A stretch of 64,000 nucleotides of DNA from Burkholderiaceae bacterium (GTDB taxonomy: Bacteria; Pseudomonadota; Gammaproteobacteria; Burkholderiales; Burkholderiaceae_C): contig JAMLIQ010000007.1 in assembly GCA_023954095.1 (NCBI GenBank), forward strand, positions 24,564 through 88,563, in the 5' to 3' direction. Both the position numbers and the translations under genes were made by a program. Within the stretch, counting starts at the first letter, position 1, and each line of letters starts with the position of its first letter. The notes under the pieces are model-generated. The model saw only the letters and a program-made list of their open reading frames with translations. It ran no database searches and was not told the DNA's origin. Shown here piece by piece: positions 17,133 through 31,516 of the stretch.

Positions 17133-17681
17133 ATGCCCGATCTACCTCCCTCCCTGCTCTCCCGCATTTACGCCAAGACAGCCCAGGGCCAACAAGAGAT
17201 CCAGTCCCGTGCGCTGGGTCTGACGCCGCTGGCGAGGCGCGTGCTGGTATTGGTGGACGGGCACCGCAGCGGCAAGGATCTGGCAGCCTTTGTGCCCGGC
17301 AACGACATCGAGGTGCACCTCACCGAATTGCTGACACGCGAATGCATTGCCGCCGTAGGCATGGCAGCGCCGCCCCCCGCTCCAGCTGCGGCGGCCGCAA
17401 GCCCATCGCACGACCCGTTCGAAGACGATCTCGTCCGCCTGCCCGCCGCGGAAACCCGCGACGCCAAGGAACTGGAGATGGCGCGCAACTTCATGACCAA
17501 CACGGTCAACAACATCTTCGGGCACCACAACCGCATCTCGCTGCTGGAATCCATCTACGCCTGCCAGTCGAGCGAGGCCCTGCGCAAGGTGTATCCCGCC
17601 TGGGCACACGCCCTGGAGACCAACAGCACCGGCAAGAAACGCCTGCCCGAGTTGCGCGACAAGCTGTTCGCGGTGCTCTAG
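17133..17681 (+). CDS. Conserved hypothetical protein, possible winged-helix N-terminus
   Basis: A 182-residue soluble protein I cannot assign. Residues about 1-75 are predicted helical with a short strand (LTPLARRVLVLVDGHRSGKDL ... LLTRECIA), which resembles a small winged-helix or kinase-accessory fold. An alanine/proline linker (about 76-90) follows, then a helical C-terminal part with ELEMARNFMTNTVNNIFGHHNR and ESIYACQSSEALRKVYPAW. It is divergent from the DUF4212-symporter genes and could share their promoter region. Codon use fits the neighbours. No signal peptide or membrane helix was seen. Confidence 0.7.
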   Translation: MPDLPPSLLSRIYAKTAQGQQEIQSRALGLTPLARRVLVLVDGHRSGKDLAAFVPGNDIEVHLTELLTRECIAAVGMAAPPPAPAAAAASPSHDPFEDDLVRLPAAETRDAKELEMARNFMTNTVNNIFGHHNRISLLESIYACQSSEALRKVYPAWAHALETNSTGKKRLPELRDKLFAVL

Positions 17682-17755
17682 GGGTGAAGTGTCAACAGGC
17701 CCCAGTGAACTGCAACGTTCGATTGGGAGGTCAATCGCTCCCATTGGAGGGCACG

Positions 17756-17908
17756 ATGAAGCCTGCCGAATCCGAGTCCACACCCCTGGCGCGCCCGCCC
17801 GAAGGCTTGCCGCCCTGCGCCAGTGAGACCGATGGCCTCGCGCATTTCAGGGGCAACCTGCTCCAGTCGCGGTTTTCCGGCCTGACGCGGCACTGGCGGG
17901 CGGACTGA
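17756..17908 (+). CDS. Possible small ORF (50 residues)
   Basis: ATG 17756 has GGAGG five bases upstream and opens a 50-codon frame beginning MKPAESESTPLARPPEG and ending HWRAD. Just before it, TGGGAG and CTCCCA form a six-base hairpin (about 17724-17743). The peptide has no recognised domain. A good ribosome-binding site is the only support; the frame could be chance in GC-rich sequence. Confidence 0.3.
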   Translation: MKPAESESTPLARPPEGLPPCASETDGLAHFRGNLLQSRFSGLTRHWRAD

Positions 17909-17940
17909 AAAGCCCTCGCTTTCCGGGGGGGAGCAATTTC

Positions 17941-18000
17941 AAGAAAATAAGCCTATAACGCTTACTGTTCAAGCAATAGCAGCTATTATTTTTGACATCC
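17941..18000 (-). repeat. Palindromic repeat family, degenerate intergenic copy
   Basis: Read on the minus strand: TAATAGCTGCTATTGCTTGA, then AAGCGTTATAGGCTTATTTTC. It aligns with the copies at 22440 and 34226 (AGCTG core, ATAGGC-TATTTT end). It lies between the hypothetical gene and the convergent UvrA gene. The rest of the 17909-18073 gap holds nothing else clear. Confidence 0.65.
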
Positions 18001-18073
18001 CCAAAGCGCATCACTCCGCCAAAAAGCAGCCGCTGCCCGGCCTTCCATGAAAAAGCGCGATGGAGCAGCCCGC

Positions 18074-23923
<5,850 letters not shown>

Positions 23924-23955
23924 GGAGCGGTCTTTCGGGGGTGAGGCCAAACATT

Positions 23956-24124
23956 CTAGGAGCCTGTCGGACTTGGAGCGTCGAAAGCGAGAATTGGCCC
24001 CAGCGAGGACAGTTTTTGCCGGATTTGCAGCCCCATAGCCCGGCTATGGGGCAAAAAGACGGTAAAAAATGGGCCGCTGCGGCCGATTTGCAGCCGACGA
24101 TTTCCAAGTGCGACAGGCTCCTAG
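23956..24124. repeat. MITE-like element with terminal inverted repeats
   Basis: A 169-base element bounded by near-perfect inverted repeats: CTAGGAGCCTGTCGGACTTG at the left and the complement of CTAGGAGCCTGTCGCACTTG at the right. Inside is a perfect palindrome GCCCCATAGCC-C-GGCTATGGGGC at 24030-24052 and two copies of GATTTGCAGCC. It encodes nothing. It lies 32 bases upstream of the UvrA start, so it may carry or block promoter activity for that gene. Confidence 0.8.
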
Positions 24125-24265
24125 GGAGCAAGCCACAGGCCTGCTGCAATGTATGGATTACCCCATAGACTGCGCCAGCCCGCGCCACCAGGAACACGGG
24201 CGGCAAGGCAGCCATCACAACCGCGGTTTAGACTCGCGCTTTTCGTTCACGCAAGCAACATCCCC

Positions 24266-25381
24266 ATGAAAAAATGGTCAACACGGTGGGCAGTCGCTGC
24301 CCTGGCACTGGGTCTTAGCACAGCGGGCCAGGCCCAGATCGTGGTAGGACAGACCGCTGGATTTACCGGGCAGGTCGCCGCCGGTGTCAAGGAGATCACC
24401 GACGGCGCGCAGCTGTACATCCAGGCCGTCAATGCCAAGGGCGGCGTGAACGGACAAAAACTGGAACTCATTTCCCTGGACGACAAGTTCGACCCCAAGC
24501 TGGCCGCCGAAAATGCACGCAAGCTGATCGAAGAAAACAATGTGTCGGCGATGTTCCTGACCCGGGGCACTCCCCACACCCAGGCCATGATTCCCCTGCT
24601 GGAAAAATACGGTGTGGTGCTGGTGGCCCCCTCGACGGGCGCCATGGTGCTGCACGAGCCGGTGTCCAAATACATCTTCAACGTGCGCGCCACCTACCAG
24701 CGCGAGGCCGAAAAGGCCATGACCCACCTGGCCTCAATGGGCATCACGCGGATTGCCCTGGTGTACTCGGACGACAGCTTTGGCGCCGACGGCGTGGCCG
24801 GGGCCCAGAAGGGTCTGGAAGCCAGCAGGCTGAAACCCGCCGTGCTCGAAAAATTCAACCGCGCCAAACCCGACTTTGCCCCCATCGTGGCCAAGATGGT
24901 CCAGGCGGACGCCCAGGCCGTGCTCCTGGTCGCCTCGGGTGCTGCGGTGGTGGAAGCGGGCGCTGCCCTGCGTGCAGCAGGTTCTTCCGCACAGATCGTG
25001 ACCCTGTCGAACAATGCCTCGGGCGGCTTCATCAAGAGCCTGGGCGAACACGCCCGCGGCGTGATCGTGACGCAGGTCTTTCCCAACGAACGCGCCATCA
25101 CCTATGGCATGGTGAAGGAGGCGCAGGAGCTCGCCAAGGCCAAGGGCCAGGCCGAGATCAGCCCCGCCATGCTCGAAGGCTTTGCTGCCGCCAAGGTGCT
25201 GGTCGAAGGCCTGCGCCGCGCCGGCCCCAAGCCCAGCCGCGACAAGATCCATGCCGCGCTGGAAGGCCTGAAGAAGTTTGACCTGGGCGGCCTCGAAGTG
25301 TCCTATGGCCCGGACGACCACACCGGGCTGGATTTTGCAGACCTGTCCATCATCGGCATCAGCGGCAAATTCCGCCGCTGA
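24266..25381 (+). CDS. ABC transporter periplasmic binding protein, branched-chain amino acid type (1)
   Basis: A 371-residue periplasmic binding protein of the LivJ-like Peripla_BP_6 family. The signal peptide MKKWSTRWAVAALALGL ends at about AGQA-Q (residue 22). The mature protein has typical landmarks LDDKFDPKLAAENARKL, TRGTPHTQAM, APSTGAMVLHEP, RATYQREAE and LSNNASGGF. The frame is open to 24149, but ATG 24266 begins the signal peptide. A clear paralogue follows at 25488. No permease or ATPase gene is nearby, so it is an orphan binding protein; the ligand (amino acid, aromatic acid or amide) cannot be read from sequence. Confidence 0.88.
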   Translation: MKKWSTRWAVAALALGLSTAGQAQIVVGQTAGFTGQVAAGVKEITDGAQLYIQAVNAKGGVNGQKLELISLDDKFDPKLAAENARKLIEENNVSAMFLTRGTPHTQAMIPLLEKYGVVLVAPSTGAMVLHEPVSKYIFNVRATYQREAEKAMTHLASMGITRIALVYSDDSFGADGVAGAQKGLEASRLKPAVLEKFNRAKPDFAPIVAKMVQADAQAVLLVASGAAVVEAGAALRAAGSSAQIVTLSNNASGGFIKSLGEHARGVIVTQVFPNERAITYGMVKEAQELAKAKGQAEISPAMLEGFAAAKVLVEGLRRAGPKPSRDKIHAALEGLKKFDLGGLEVSYGPDDHTGLDFADLSIIGISGKFRR

Positions 25382-25487
25382 TCCCTTTCGTCGGCAGGGT
25401 GGATGCGCGTTTCCGTCAGCACTCTTTCGCGAACGGCACGGGGCGCCTAAACTGGAACGGGTTTGCACCATGAAAGAGAGGCACCGC

Positions 25488-26609
25488 ATGAAAGCCCTGG
25501 ATTTGTTCCAAAAGATCACCGCACTGACAGCCTTGGCACTGGGCCTGTGCGCCGCCAGCCATGCCCAGCTGCTGGTCGGGCAAACGGTCGGCGTGACCGG
25601 TTCGGCCGCCGCCACCGTGAAGGAGTCCATGGGAGGCGCAGCGCTCTACATCGACCACGTCAATGCCAAGGGCGGCGTGGGGGGGCAGAAGATCGAGGTC
25701 CTGACGCTCGACGACAAGTTCGACCCCAAGCTCACACTGGCCAACGCACGCACCCTGATCGTGGACAAGGGCGTTCTGGCGCTGTTCATGACGCGCGGCA
25801 CCCCGCACACCCAGGGCATCATTGGGCTGCTGGACGAATCGGGCGTGCCGCTGATTGGCCCCTCCACCGGCGCCATGGTGCTCCACCAGCCCGTGCAGAA
25901 GAACGTATTCAACGTGCGCGCCCCCTACCAGCGCGAAGTGAAAAAAGCCATTGGCCACCTGGCCACGCTGGGCGTGCAGCGCATCGGCGTCATCCACGTG
26001 GACGATACTTTTGGCGCCGACGCACTGGCCGGTGCGCTGGCCGGTTTCCAGGAGAACCAGCAAAAGGCCTTGTTCGTCGAGAAGTTCGATCGCGCCAAGC
26101 CCGATTTCAGCGCCATGGCACCCCAGGTTGCCAAGCAGACCCCGCAGGCCGTCATCTTCATCGGCACCGGGTCGGCGGTGGTCGACGGCATCAAGGCGCT
26201 GCGCGCCGCCGGTGTGTCGGGACAGATCATCACCTTGTCGAACAACGCCTCGGGGGGCTTCGTCAAGGCGCTGGGCGAACACTCGCGCGGCGTGGTGGTG
26301 ACGCAGGTGTTCCCGTCGGAACGGGCTGTCACCTACCCGCTGGTGCGCGAAGCGACCGCGCTGGCGCGTGAAGCCAAGATCGACCTGACGCCCGCGATGG
26401 TGGAAGGTTTTACCAACGCCAAGGTGCTGGTCGAGGCGCTGCGCCGCGCCGGACCCAACCCCACACGCGCCCGGGTGCACGAGGCCCTGGAGTCGCTGCG
26501 CAAGTTCGACCTGGGCGGCCTCTCGCTCAGCTACAGCGCCGACGACCATTCGGGTCTGGACTTCTCCGATCTGTCCATCATCGGCCCGGACGGGCATTTC
26601 CGGCGCTGA
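25488..26609 (+). CDS. ABC transporter periplasmic binding protein, branched-chain amino acid type (2)
   Basis: A 373-residue paralogue of the preceding gene, alignable over nearly its whole length (LDDKFDPKL, TRGTPHTQGI, GPSTGAMVLHQP, RAPYQREVKK, LSNNASGGFVKALGEHSRGV). The signal peptide ends at about ASHA-Q (residue 26). GAGAGG eight bases before ATG 25488 supports this start over the ATG at 25470. The 106-base gap to the first paralogue carries no clear terminator, so both may be co-expressed. The pair looks like a local duplication with divergence, perhaps for related ligands. Confidence 0.88.
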   Translation: MKALDLFQKITALTALALGLCAASHAQLLVGQTVGVTGSAAATVKESMGGAALYIDHVNAKGGVGGQKIEVLTLDDKFDPKLTLANARTLIVDKGVLALFMTRGTPHTQGIIGLLDESGVPLIGPSTGAMVLHQPVQKNVFNVRAPYQREVKKAIGHLATLGVQRIGVIHVDDTFGADALAGALAGFQENQQKALFVEKFDRAKPDFSAMAPQVAKQTPQAVIFIGTGSAVVDGIKALRAAGVSGQIITLSNNASGGFVKALGEHSRGVVVTQVFPSERAVTYPLVREATALAREAKIDLTPAMVEGFTNAKVLVEALRRAGPNPTRARVHEALESLRKFDLGGLSLSYSADDHSGLDFSDLSIIGPDGHFRR

Positions 26610-26628
26610 CCCGGCGCAAAGCGCCGGG
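26610..26628. terminator. Hairpin between convergent genes
   Basis: CCCGGCGC-AAA-GCGCCGGG forms a perfect eight-base stem with a three-base loop in the 24-base gap between two convergent stops. No T-run follows on either side, so it is a likely but unproven bidirectional terminator. Confidence 0.5.
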
Positions 26629-26633
26629 CTCCG

Positions 26634-28295
26634 TCAATCGTCCGCGTACATGTCCACGCCACACGTCTCGCGCAGGTAAAGCGATCCGATCACCGCCGTG
26701 GCCCCGGCGATCAGCACCGGGTACCACAGGCCGCTGTAGATGTCCCCCGTCTGCGCCACGATGGCAAACGCCATGGGCGGCAGCAGGCCGCCAAACCAGC
26801 CATTGCCAAGGTGGTAAGGCAGGCTCATGGAGGTGTAGCGGATGCGGGTCGGAAACATCTCGGCCAGCGCCGCCGCGATGGGGCCATAGACCATGGCCAC
26901 CAACAGCATCAAATAAAACAGAATGGCCACCACCCAAGGCCGGTCGATGGCTGCCGGGTCGGCCTGGCGCGGGTAACCCTGTGCCGCCAGGGCCTCGCCC
27001 ACCGCTTCACGGAAGACGGCGTTGCGCCGCCGTGCCTCCGCAGTGCCCTGTCCCGCGCTGGCCCGCAAGGCAATCTCTATGCCGCCGATCCGCACCCGGG
27101 CATCTTCACCCAACGGCTGCGCCTCGTTCACATAGGGAACCGAATGCACCGCCAACACCTGCTTGGCCGTGTCGCACGGGCTCGTGAACCGCGTCGCGCC
27201 GGTGGGATTGAACTGAAACGAGCAGGCGGCCGGGTCCGCCAGCAACACCACCTGGCTGCGTGCCTGCGCGGCCGCCAGCGCCGGATTCGCTGCCACCGAC
27301 AGCGCCTTGAAGGCCGGGAAATAGGTGGCGGCCGCCAATGCGCAGCCCAGCAGAATGACCGGCTTGCGGCCCACCCGGTCGGACAATGCACCGAACACAA
27401 TGAAGAATGGCGTGCCCAGCAACAGCGCCACCGCCAGCATGAGCTGCGCCGCCGTGGCATCCACCTGGAGCTGCTGCGTCAGGAAAAACAGCACATAGAA
27501 CTGGCCCGTGTACCAAACCACGGCCTGGCCCGCCGTCAGCCCCCCCAGCGCGAGCAGGGCGACCTTGAGATTCTTCCATTGGCCAAACGACTCGGTCACC
27601 GGGGCACGCGATCCGCGCCCGCGCGCCTTCATGCGCCGAAAGGCCGGTGTTTCCGCCAGCGCCAGCCTGATCCACACCGAAATGCCCAGCAGCACGATGG
27701 ACACCAGAAACGGAATACGCCAGCCCCAGTCCGCAAAGTCGGCTTCACCCAGTACGGTACGCGTTCCCAAGACCACCAGCAGTGCCATCAGCAGCCCCAG
27801 CGTGGCAGTGGTCTGTATCCAGGCGGTGTAGGTGCCCCGGCGGCCCTGCGGAGCGTGCTCGGCGACGTACACTGCAGCCCCGCCGTATTCACCCCCGAGC
27901 GCCAGGCCCTGCAACAGGCGCAGCCCGATCAGCACCACTGGCGCAGCCACGCCAATACTGTCGTAGGACGGCAGCAGCCCCACGGCGAACGTGGCCAGCC
28001 CCATGATGAGGATGGTGACCAGAAAAGTGTATTTGCGCCCGATCAGATCGCCCAGGCGGCCAAACAGCAAGGCCCCGAAGGGCCGCACGAGAAACCCTGC
28101 CGCAAACGCCAGCAGCGCAAACAGAAAGGCCGAACTGCTGTCGAGCGCGCTGAAGTACTGGCGGGCCAGGATGGTCGCCAGCGCACCGTAGAGATAGAAG
28201 TCATACCACTCGAAGACGGTACCCAGCGACGAGGCAATGATCACGCGCGCTTCCTCGCGTGTCATCGGCCCGGGGGCCCGATGCGTGCCTGCCAT
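26634..28295 (-). CDS. MFS permease of the metabolite:H+ symporter (MHS) family with an inserted loop
   Basis: A 553-residue permease, about 110 residues longer than typical MHS members. It starts with the family motif SLGTVFEWYDFYLYG, has RPFGALLFGRLGDLIGRKY (loop 2-3) and LQGLALGGEYGGAAVYVAEHAP, and the second-half GRKP motif in LSDRVGRKPVILLG. Between the helix after GRKP and the last four helices lies a soluble insert at about residues 335-440, including CSFQFNPTG and TSPCDTAKQV with two Cys that could form a disulphide outside the cell. The substrate is probably an organic acid or osmolyte. AGGAGA lies eight bases before the start. Confidence 0.88.
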   Translation of the reverse strand: MAGTHRAPGPMTREEARVIIASSLGTVFEWYDFYLYGALATILARQYFSALDSSSAFLFALLAFAAGFLVRPFGALLFGRLGDLIGRKYTFLVTILIMGLATFAVGLLPSYDSIGVAAPVVLIGLRLLQGLALGGEYGGAAVYVAEHAPQGRRGTYTAWIQTTATLGLLMALLVVLGTRTVLGEADFADWGWRIPFLVSIVLLGISVWIRLALAETPAFRRMKARGRGSRAPVTESFGQWKNLKVALLALGGLTAGQAVVWYTGQFYVLFFLTQQLQVDATAAQLMLAVALLLGTPFFIVFGALSDRVGRKPVILLGCALAAATYFPAFKALSVAANPALAAAQARSQVVLLADPAACSFQFNPTGATRFTSPCDTAKQVLAVHSVPYVNEAQPLGEDARVRIGGIEIALRASAGQGTAEARRRNAVFREAVGEALAAQGYPRQADPAAIDRPWVVAILFYLMLLVAMVYGPIAAALAEMFPTRIRYTSMSLPYHLGNGWFGGLLPPMAFAIVAQTGDIYSGLWYPVLIAGATAVIGSLYLRETCGVDMYADD

Positions 28296-28665
28296 GGATT
28301 TGTCTCCTGAAATTCTTTGTCATCACTGGCAAGTGAAAAATATTTTTATGCACGCACTATCAGCCCCGGTGCTAACGCCTCTCTTACGTCGTTCTTGCAG
28401 AACTTGACGGCAAACTTCCGCGCCGCTTACGAACCTGGTAGTAACCCTTGTCCTTCATTTCCCAATGTGGAAAAAAGGGAGGTTTGCAGGACCTGGCGCG
28501 AGGCTTGCACACCCTTGCCAGAAAGCCTGAAAACGTCCCGGAACCACGGCCCCATGCGCTTTCGTAAGCCATTGGTCAGAGGCCGTTCGCAGAATCCAGC
28601 ACCCTTCGAAGCCCGTGCTTCCAAGGCGCTGCCTGCACCGCATTTCTCTCCCCTGAAAGACAACC
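28296..28665. other. 370-base intergenic region upstream of the DUF485-actP operon
   Basis: Divergent region expected to hold promoters for actP and the MFS gene. The only structured motif seen is the short inverted repeat GTTCT-TGC-AGAAC at 28391-28403, followed by TTGACG. No convincing -35/-10 or -24/-12 pair could be fixed, and open frames in it have no codon or family support. Confidence 0.5.
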
Positions 28666-28974
28666 ATGAACGACCCTGTGGTCAACAAAATTCAAAGCCA
28701 CCCCAAGTACCGTGAACTACGCGCCAAGCGCAACCGGCTGGGCATTTTTCTGACCGTGCTGATGCTGGCCGTGTACTACGGCTACATCGCGCTGATTGCC
28801 TTTGACAAGTCGTTCCTGGCGCAGCCCATCGGCCAGGGCGTGACCTCGCTGGGCATCCCGATCGGCATGGGTGTGATCGTTTTCACCATCCTGATTACCG
28901 GCATCTACGTGCGCCGCGCCAACGGCGAATTCGACACCCTGACCCAAGACATCCTGAAAGACGCGACGAAATGA
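28666..28974 (+). CDS. DUF485 small membrane protein (YjcH-like)
   Basis: A 102-residue inner-membrane protein with two helices (about 24-46 and 60-82). Family marks are [18 protein letters not shown] at the start and the [24 protein letters not shown] helix with the conserved basic end. DUF485 proteins are encoded directly before acetate permease ActP, as here, where the stop overlaps the actP ATG by four bases. Its molecular role is not established. Confidence 0.92.
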   Translation: MNDPVVNKIQSHPKYRELRAKRNRLGIFLTVLMLAVYYGYIALIAFDKSFLAQPIGQGVTSLGIPIGMGVIVFTILITGIYVRRANGEFDTLTQDILKDATK

Positions 28975-30710
28975 AGGCTCTCATCAAACACGGGGGCCGC
29001 GCACTGGCGCTGCTGTCCCTGCTGGCGGCCACGGCCGCAGCGCATGCCGCCGGTGCAGACCTTGGCCAGGCGATGAAGCAGCCCACGAACTGGACGGCCA
29101 TCACCATGTTCGGCTTCTTTGTGCTGGGCACGCTCTGGATCACCAAATGGGCCGCGGCCAAGACCAAGTCGGCGGCCGATTTCTACACCGCTGGCGGCGG
29201 TATCACCGGTTTCCAGAACGGCCTGGCCATTGCCGGCGACTACATGTCGGCCGCCTCGTTCCTGGGTATTTCGGCCGCCGTCATGGCCTCGGGCTATGAC
29301 GGACTGATCTATTCCATCGGCTTCCTGGTGGGCTGGCCCATCATCACCTTCCTGATGGCCGAGCGCCTGCGCAACCTGGGCAAGTTCACGTTTGCCGACG
29401 TGGCGGGCTACCGCTTCCAGCAGGGACCGATCCGCGCCTTTGCGGCATCGGGCACGCTGGTGGTCGTGGCCTTCTACCTGATCGCACAGATGGTCGGCGC
29501 GGGCCAGCTCATCAAGCTGCTGTTCGGGCTGGAATACTGGATGGCCGTGGCCATTGTCGGCGCGCTGATGATGGTCTACGTGCTGTTCGGCGGCATGACG
29601 GCCACCACCTGGGTGCAGATCATCAAGGCCTGCCTGCTGCTGGCAGGCGTAACCTTCATGGCCTTCATGGTGCTGGCGCAGTTCGGCTTCAGCCCCGAGG
29701 CGCTGTTTGCCAAGGGCGTTGAGGTGCGTACCCAGATTGCCGCCAACACGGGCAAGACCCCCGAGGAAGCCGCACGCGCGGGCCTGGGCATCATGGGACC
29801 TGGCGGCTTCATCAAGGACCCGATCTCGGCCATCTCGTTCGGCATGGCGCTGATGTTCGGCACCGCCGGGCTTCCCCACATCCTGATGCGCTTCTTCACC
29901 GTGCCCGATGCCAAGCAGGCACGCAAGTCGGTGCTGTGGGCCACGACCTGGATCGGCTACTTCTACGTGCTGATCTTCATCATCGGTTTTGGCGCGATCA
30001 CCCTGGTGCTGACCAACCCGGAGATGGCCGACGTGGCCAAGGGCATCATCCACGGCGGCGCAGGCACGGCCAACATGGCGGCGGTGCTGGTGGCCAAGTC
30101 GGTGGGCGGCAACATCTTCTATGGCTTCATCTCGGCCGTGGCGTTCGCCACCATCCTGGCCGTGGTGGCAGGCCTCACGCTGTCGGGCGCATCGGCCGTC
30201 TCCCACGACCTGTATGCCACGGTATTCAAGAAAGGCAAGGCCGACAGCGTCTCCGAGCTGAAGGTCTCGCGCATGACCACGCTGGCCCTGGGCGTGATCG
30301 CCGTGCTGCTGGGCATTGCCTTCGAGAAGCAGAACATTGCCTTCATGGTGTCGCTGGCCTTTGCCATCGCGGCTTCGGCCAACTTCCCGGTGCTGTTCCT
30401 GTCGGTGCTGTGGAAAAACTGCACCACGCGCGGCGCGGTGATCGGCGGCTTCCTCGGCCTGGCCTCGTCGGTGGCGCTCACCGTGGTCTCGCCCTCGGTG
30501 TGGGAAGCCACGCTGGGCAACCCCAAGGGGTCGGCGCTGTTCCCCTACACCTCGCCCGCGCTGTTCTCCATGGTGATTGGATTCGTCGGCATCTGGCTGT
30601 TCTCGATCACCGACAAGAGTGCCAACGCGGCCCGCGAGCGCGCCGCCTTCGCGGCGCAGCAGGTGCGCTCGGAAACCGGCTACGGCGCTGCGGGTGCCTC
30701 GGGGCACTGA
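28971..30710 (+). CDS. actP: Cation/acetate symporter ActP
   Basis: A 579-residue SLC5 permease that imports acetate and related short carboxylates with a cation. It begins with a cleavable signal-like segment (about 1-27, ending AAHAAGA), then the family motifs [42 protein letters not shown] and [12 protein letters not shown]. It is translationally coupled to DUF485. No acs gene is in the window. It ends before a clear terminator and is convergent with the second DUF294/exonuclease operon. Confidence 0.93.
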   Translation: MKALIKHGGRALALLSLLAATAAAHAAGADLGQAMKQPTNWTAITMFGFFVLGTLWITKWAAAKTKSAADFYTAGGGITGFQNGLAIAGDYMSAASFLGISAAVMASGYDGLIYSIGFLVGWPIITFLMAERLRNLGKFTFADVAGYRFQQGPIRAFAASGTLVVVAFYLIAQMVGAGQLIKLLFGLEYWMAVAIVGALMMVYVLFGGMTATTWVQIIKACLLLAGVTFMAFMVLAQFGFSPEALFAKGVEVRTQIAANTGKTPEEAARAGLGIMGPGGFIKDPISAISFGMALMFGTAGLPHILMRFFTVPDAKQARKSVLWATTWIGYFYVLIFIIGFGAITLVLTNPEMADVAKGIIHGGAGTANMAAVLVAKSVGGNIFYGFISAVAFATILAVVAGLTLSGASAVSHDLYATVFKKGKADSVSELKVSRMTTLALGVIAVLLGIAFEKQNIAFMVSLAFAIAASANFPVLFLSVLWKNCTTRGAVIGGFLGLASSVALTVVSPSVWEATLGNPKGSALFPYTSPALFSMVIGFVGIWLFSITDKSANAARERAAFAAQQVRSETGYGAAGASGH

Positions 30711-30765
30711 CCGGAAATTGGGCGCAAGCCCGGGGCGTGGCGCCCTGGTCGCTGCGTTCACCACG

Positions 30766-30795
30766 ACCGGGCTTTACGCCCGGTTTTCTATTTTC
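30766..30795 (+). terminator. Rho-independent terminator of actP
   Basis: ACCGGGC-TTTAC-GCCCGGT forms a seven-base stem (30766-30784) followed by TTTCTATTTT. It is 56 bases after the actP stop. Confidence 0.88.
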
Positions 30796-30817
30796 GTTGC
30801 AACTCCCAGGCCCTCAA

Positions 30818-30874
30818 TAGCTACTATATTCATAGCTACTTCCGCTTGATTGCAGGGCGATTAGGCCCATTTTC
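30818..30874 (+). repeat. Palindromic repeat family, intergenic copy
   Basis: ATAGCTACTTCCGCTTGATT, GCAGGGCG, then TTAGGCCCATTTTCTTA aligns with other family copies (AGCT, CGCTTG, AGGCC-ATTTT). A second ATAGCTACTA lies just before, suggesting a partial duplication. It ends at the exonuclease stop. Confidence 0.6.
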
Positions 30875-31516
30875 TTAGAAATTTTTGCCCTGCAGCCGAC
30901 GCAGCTTGACGAAGGCCAACGCCGCCATCACAGCGTCGTTCAACGCATCGTGCGCCTCGCGCGGGGGCAGGTCCAGGTCGTGCATCAGCGTGGCAAAACG
31001 CAGGTCGATATCCGCGTTGTCGTGCTGGCGGTACAGTGGCAATTGGCGAAATTTGTGGTCGTAGTACAGCGCCGACACCTCGATCCGGGGCTGCGGCAGT
31101 TCCATGCCCAGCAGGGGTTTGAGCGCACGGTTGAGCATGGCCACGTCGAATTCAAGGTAGTAGCCCACCAGCGGGCGGCTACCCACGAAGTGCAGCAACT
31201 GGTGCAGCGCCTGCGCCAGCGGCAGACCCTGGGCCACATCGCGTTCGCGCAGGCGGTGAACGCGCACACTTGCGGGTGAGACGGCCTTGTCGGGCCGCAC
31301 CAGCAGCTCCAGCCGTTGGCTGGTCAGGATACGGTTCCCGGCGATACGCACCGCGCCGATGGAGATGATTTCATCGCTGCGCACGTTCAGGCCGGTGGTT
31401 TCACAGTCCAGCGCGACCCATTCCTCGGCGGGCGGTGGATCGAACAGGAACGCATAGGCCGGGTCGGCCAGGCGGCGGCGCAGCCAGGCGCGGCGCAACT
31501 GCGCCCACGCGGTCAC
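30875..31516 (-). CDS. DEDDh 3'-5' exonuclease, DnaQ-like (copy B)
   Basis: A 213-residue soluble exonuclease of the DNA polymerase III epsilon type. All catalytic residues are visible: Asp37/Glu39 (ALDCETTGL), Asp124 (YYLEFD) and His189/Asp194 (HDALND). It starts at GTG 31516, overlapping the stop of the DUF294 gene by four bases (GTGA). Unlike copy A at 8564-10747 it has no sensor part. The conserved linkage with a DUF294 nucleotidyltransferase suggests a role other than replication proofreading. Confidence 0.9.
   Translation of the reverse strand: MTAWAQLRRAWLRRRLADPAYAFLFDPPPAEEWVALDCETTGLNVRSDEIISIGAVRIAGNRILTSQRLELLVRPDKAVSPASVRVHRLRERDVAQGLPLAQALHQLLHFVGSRPLVGYYLEFDVAMLNRALKPLLGMELPQPRIEVSALYYDHKFRQLPLYRQHDNADIDLRFATLMHDLDLPPREAHDALNDAVMAALAFVKLRRLQGKNF

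Noticed and set aside
17724-17743. TGGGAG/CTCCCA hairpin as terminator of the 17133 gene
   Set aside because: Six-base stem with no T-run; it is also directly before a good ribosome-binding site.
23956-24124. Insertion sequence with transposase
   Set aside because: The element is only 169 bases and has no coding capacity, so it is listed as a MITE-like repeat.
28391-28415. GTTCT-TGC-AGAAC and following TTGACG as a regulator site and promoter for actP
   Set aside because: The palindrome is only five bases per arm and no acceptable -10 lies at the right distance.
28317-28715. 132-codon frame in the region upstream of DUF485
   Set aside because: No ribosome-binding site or family resemblance, and it overlaps the DUF485 start in another frame.
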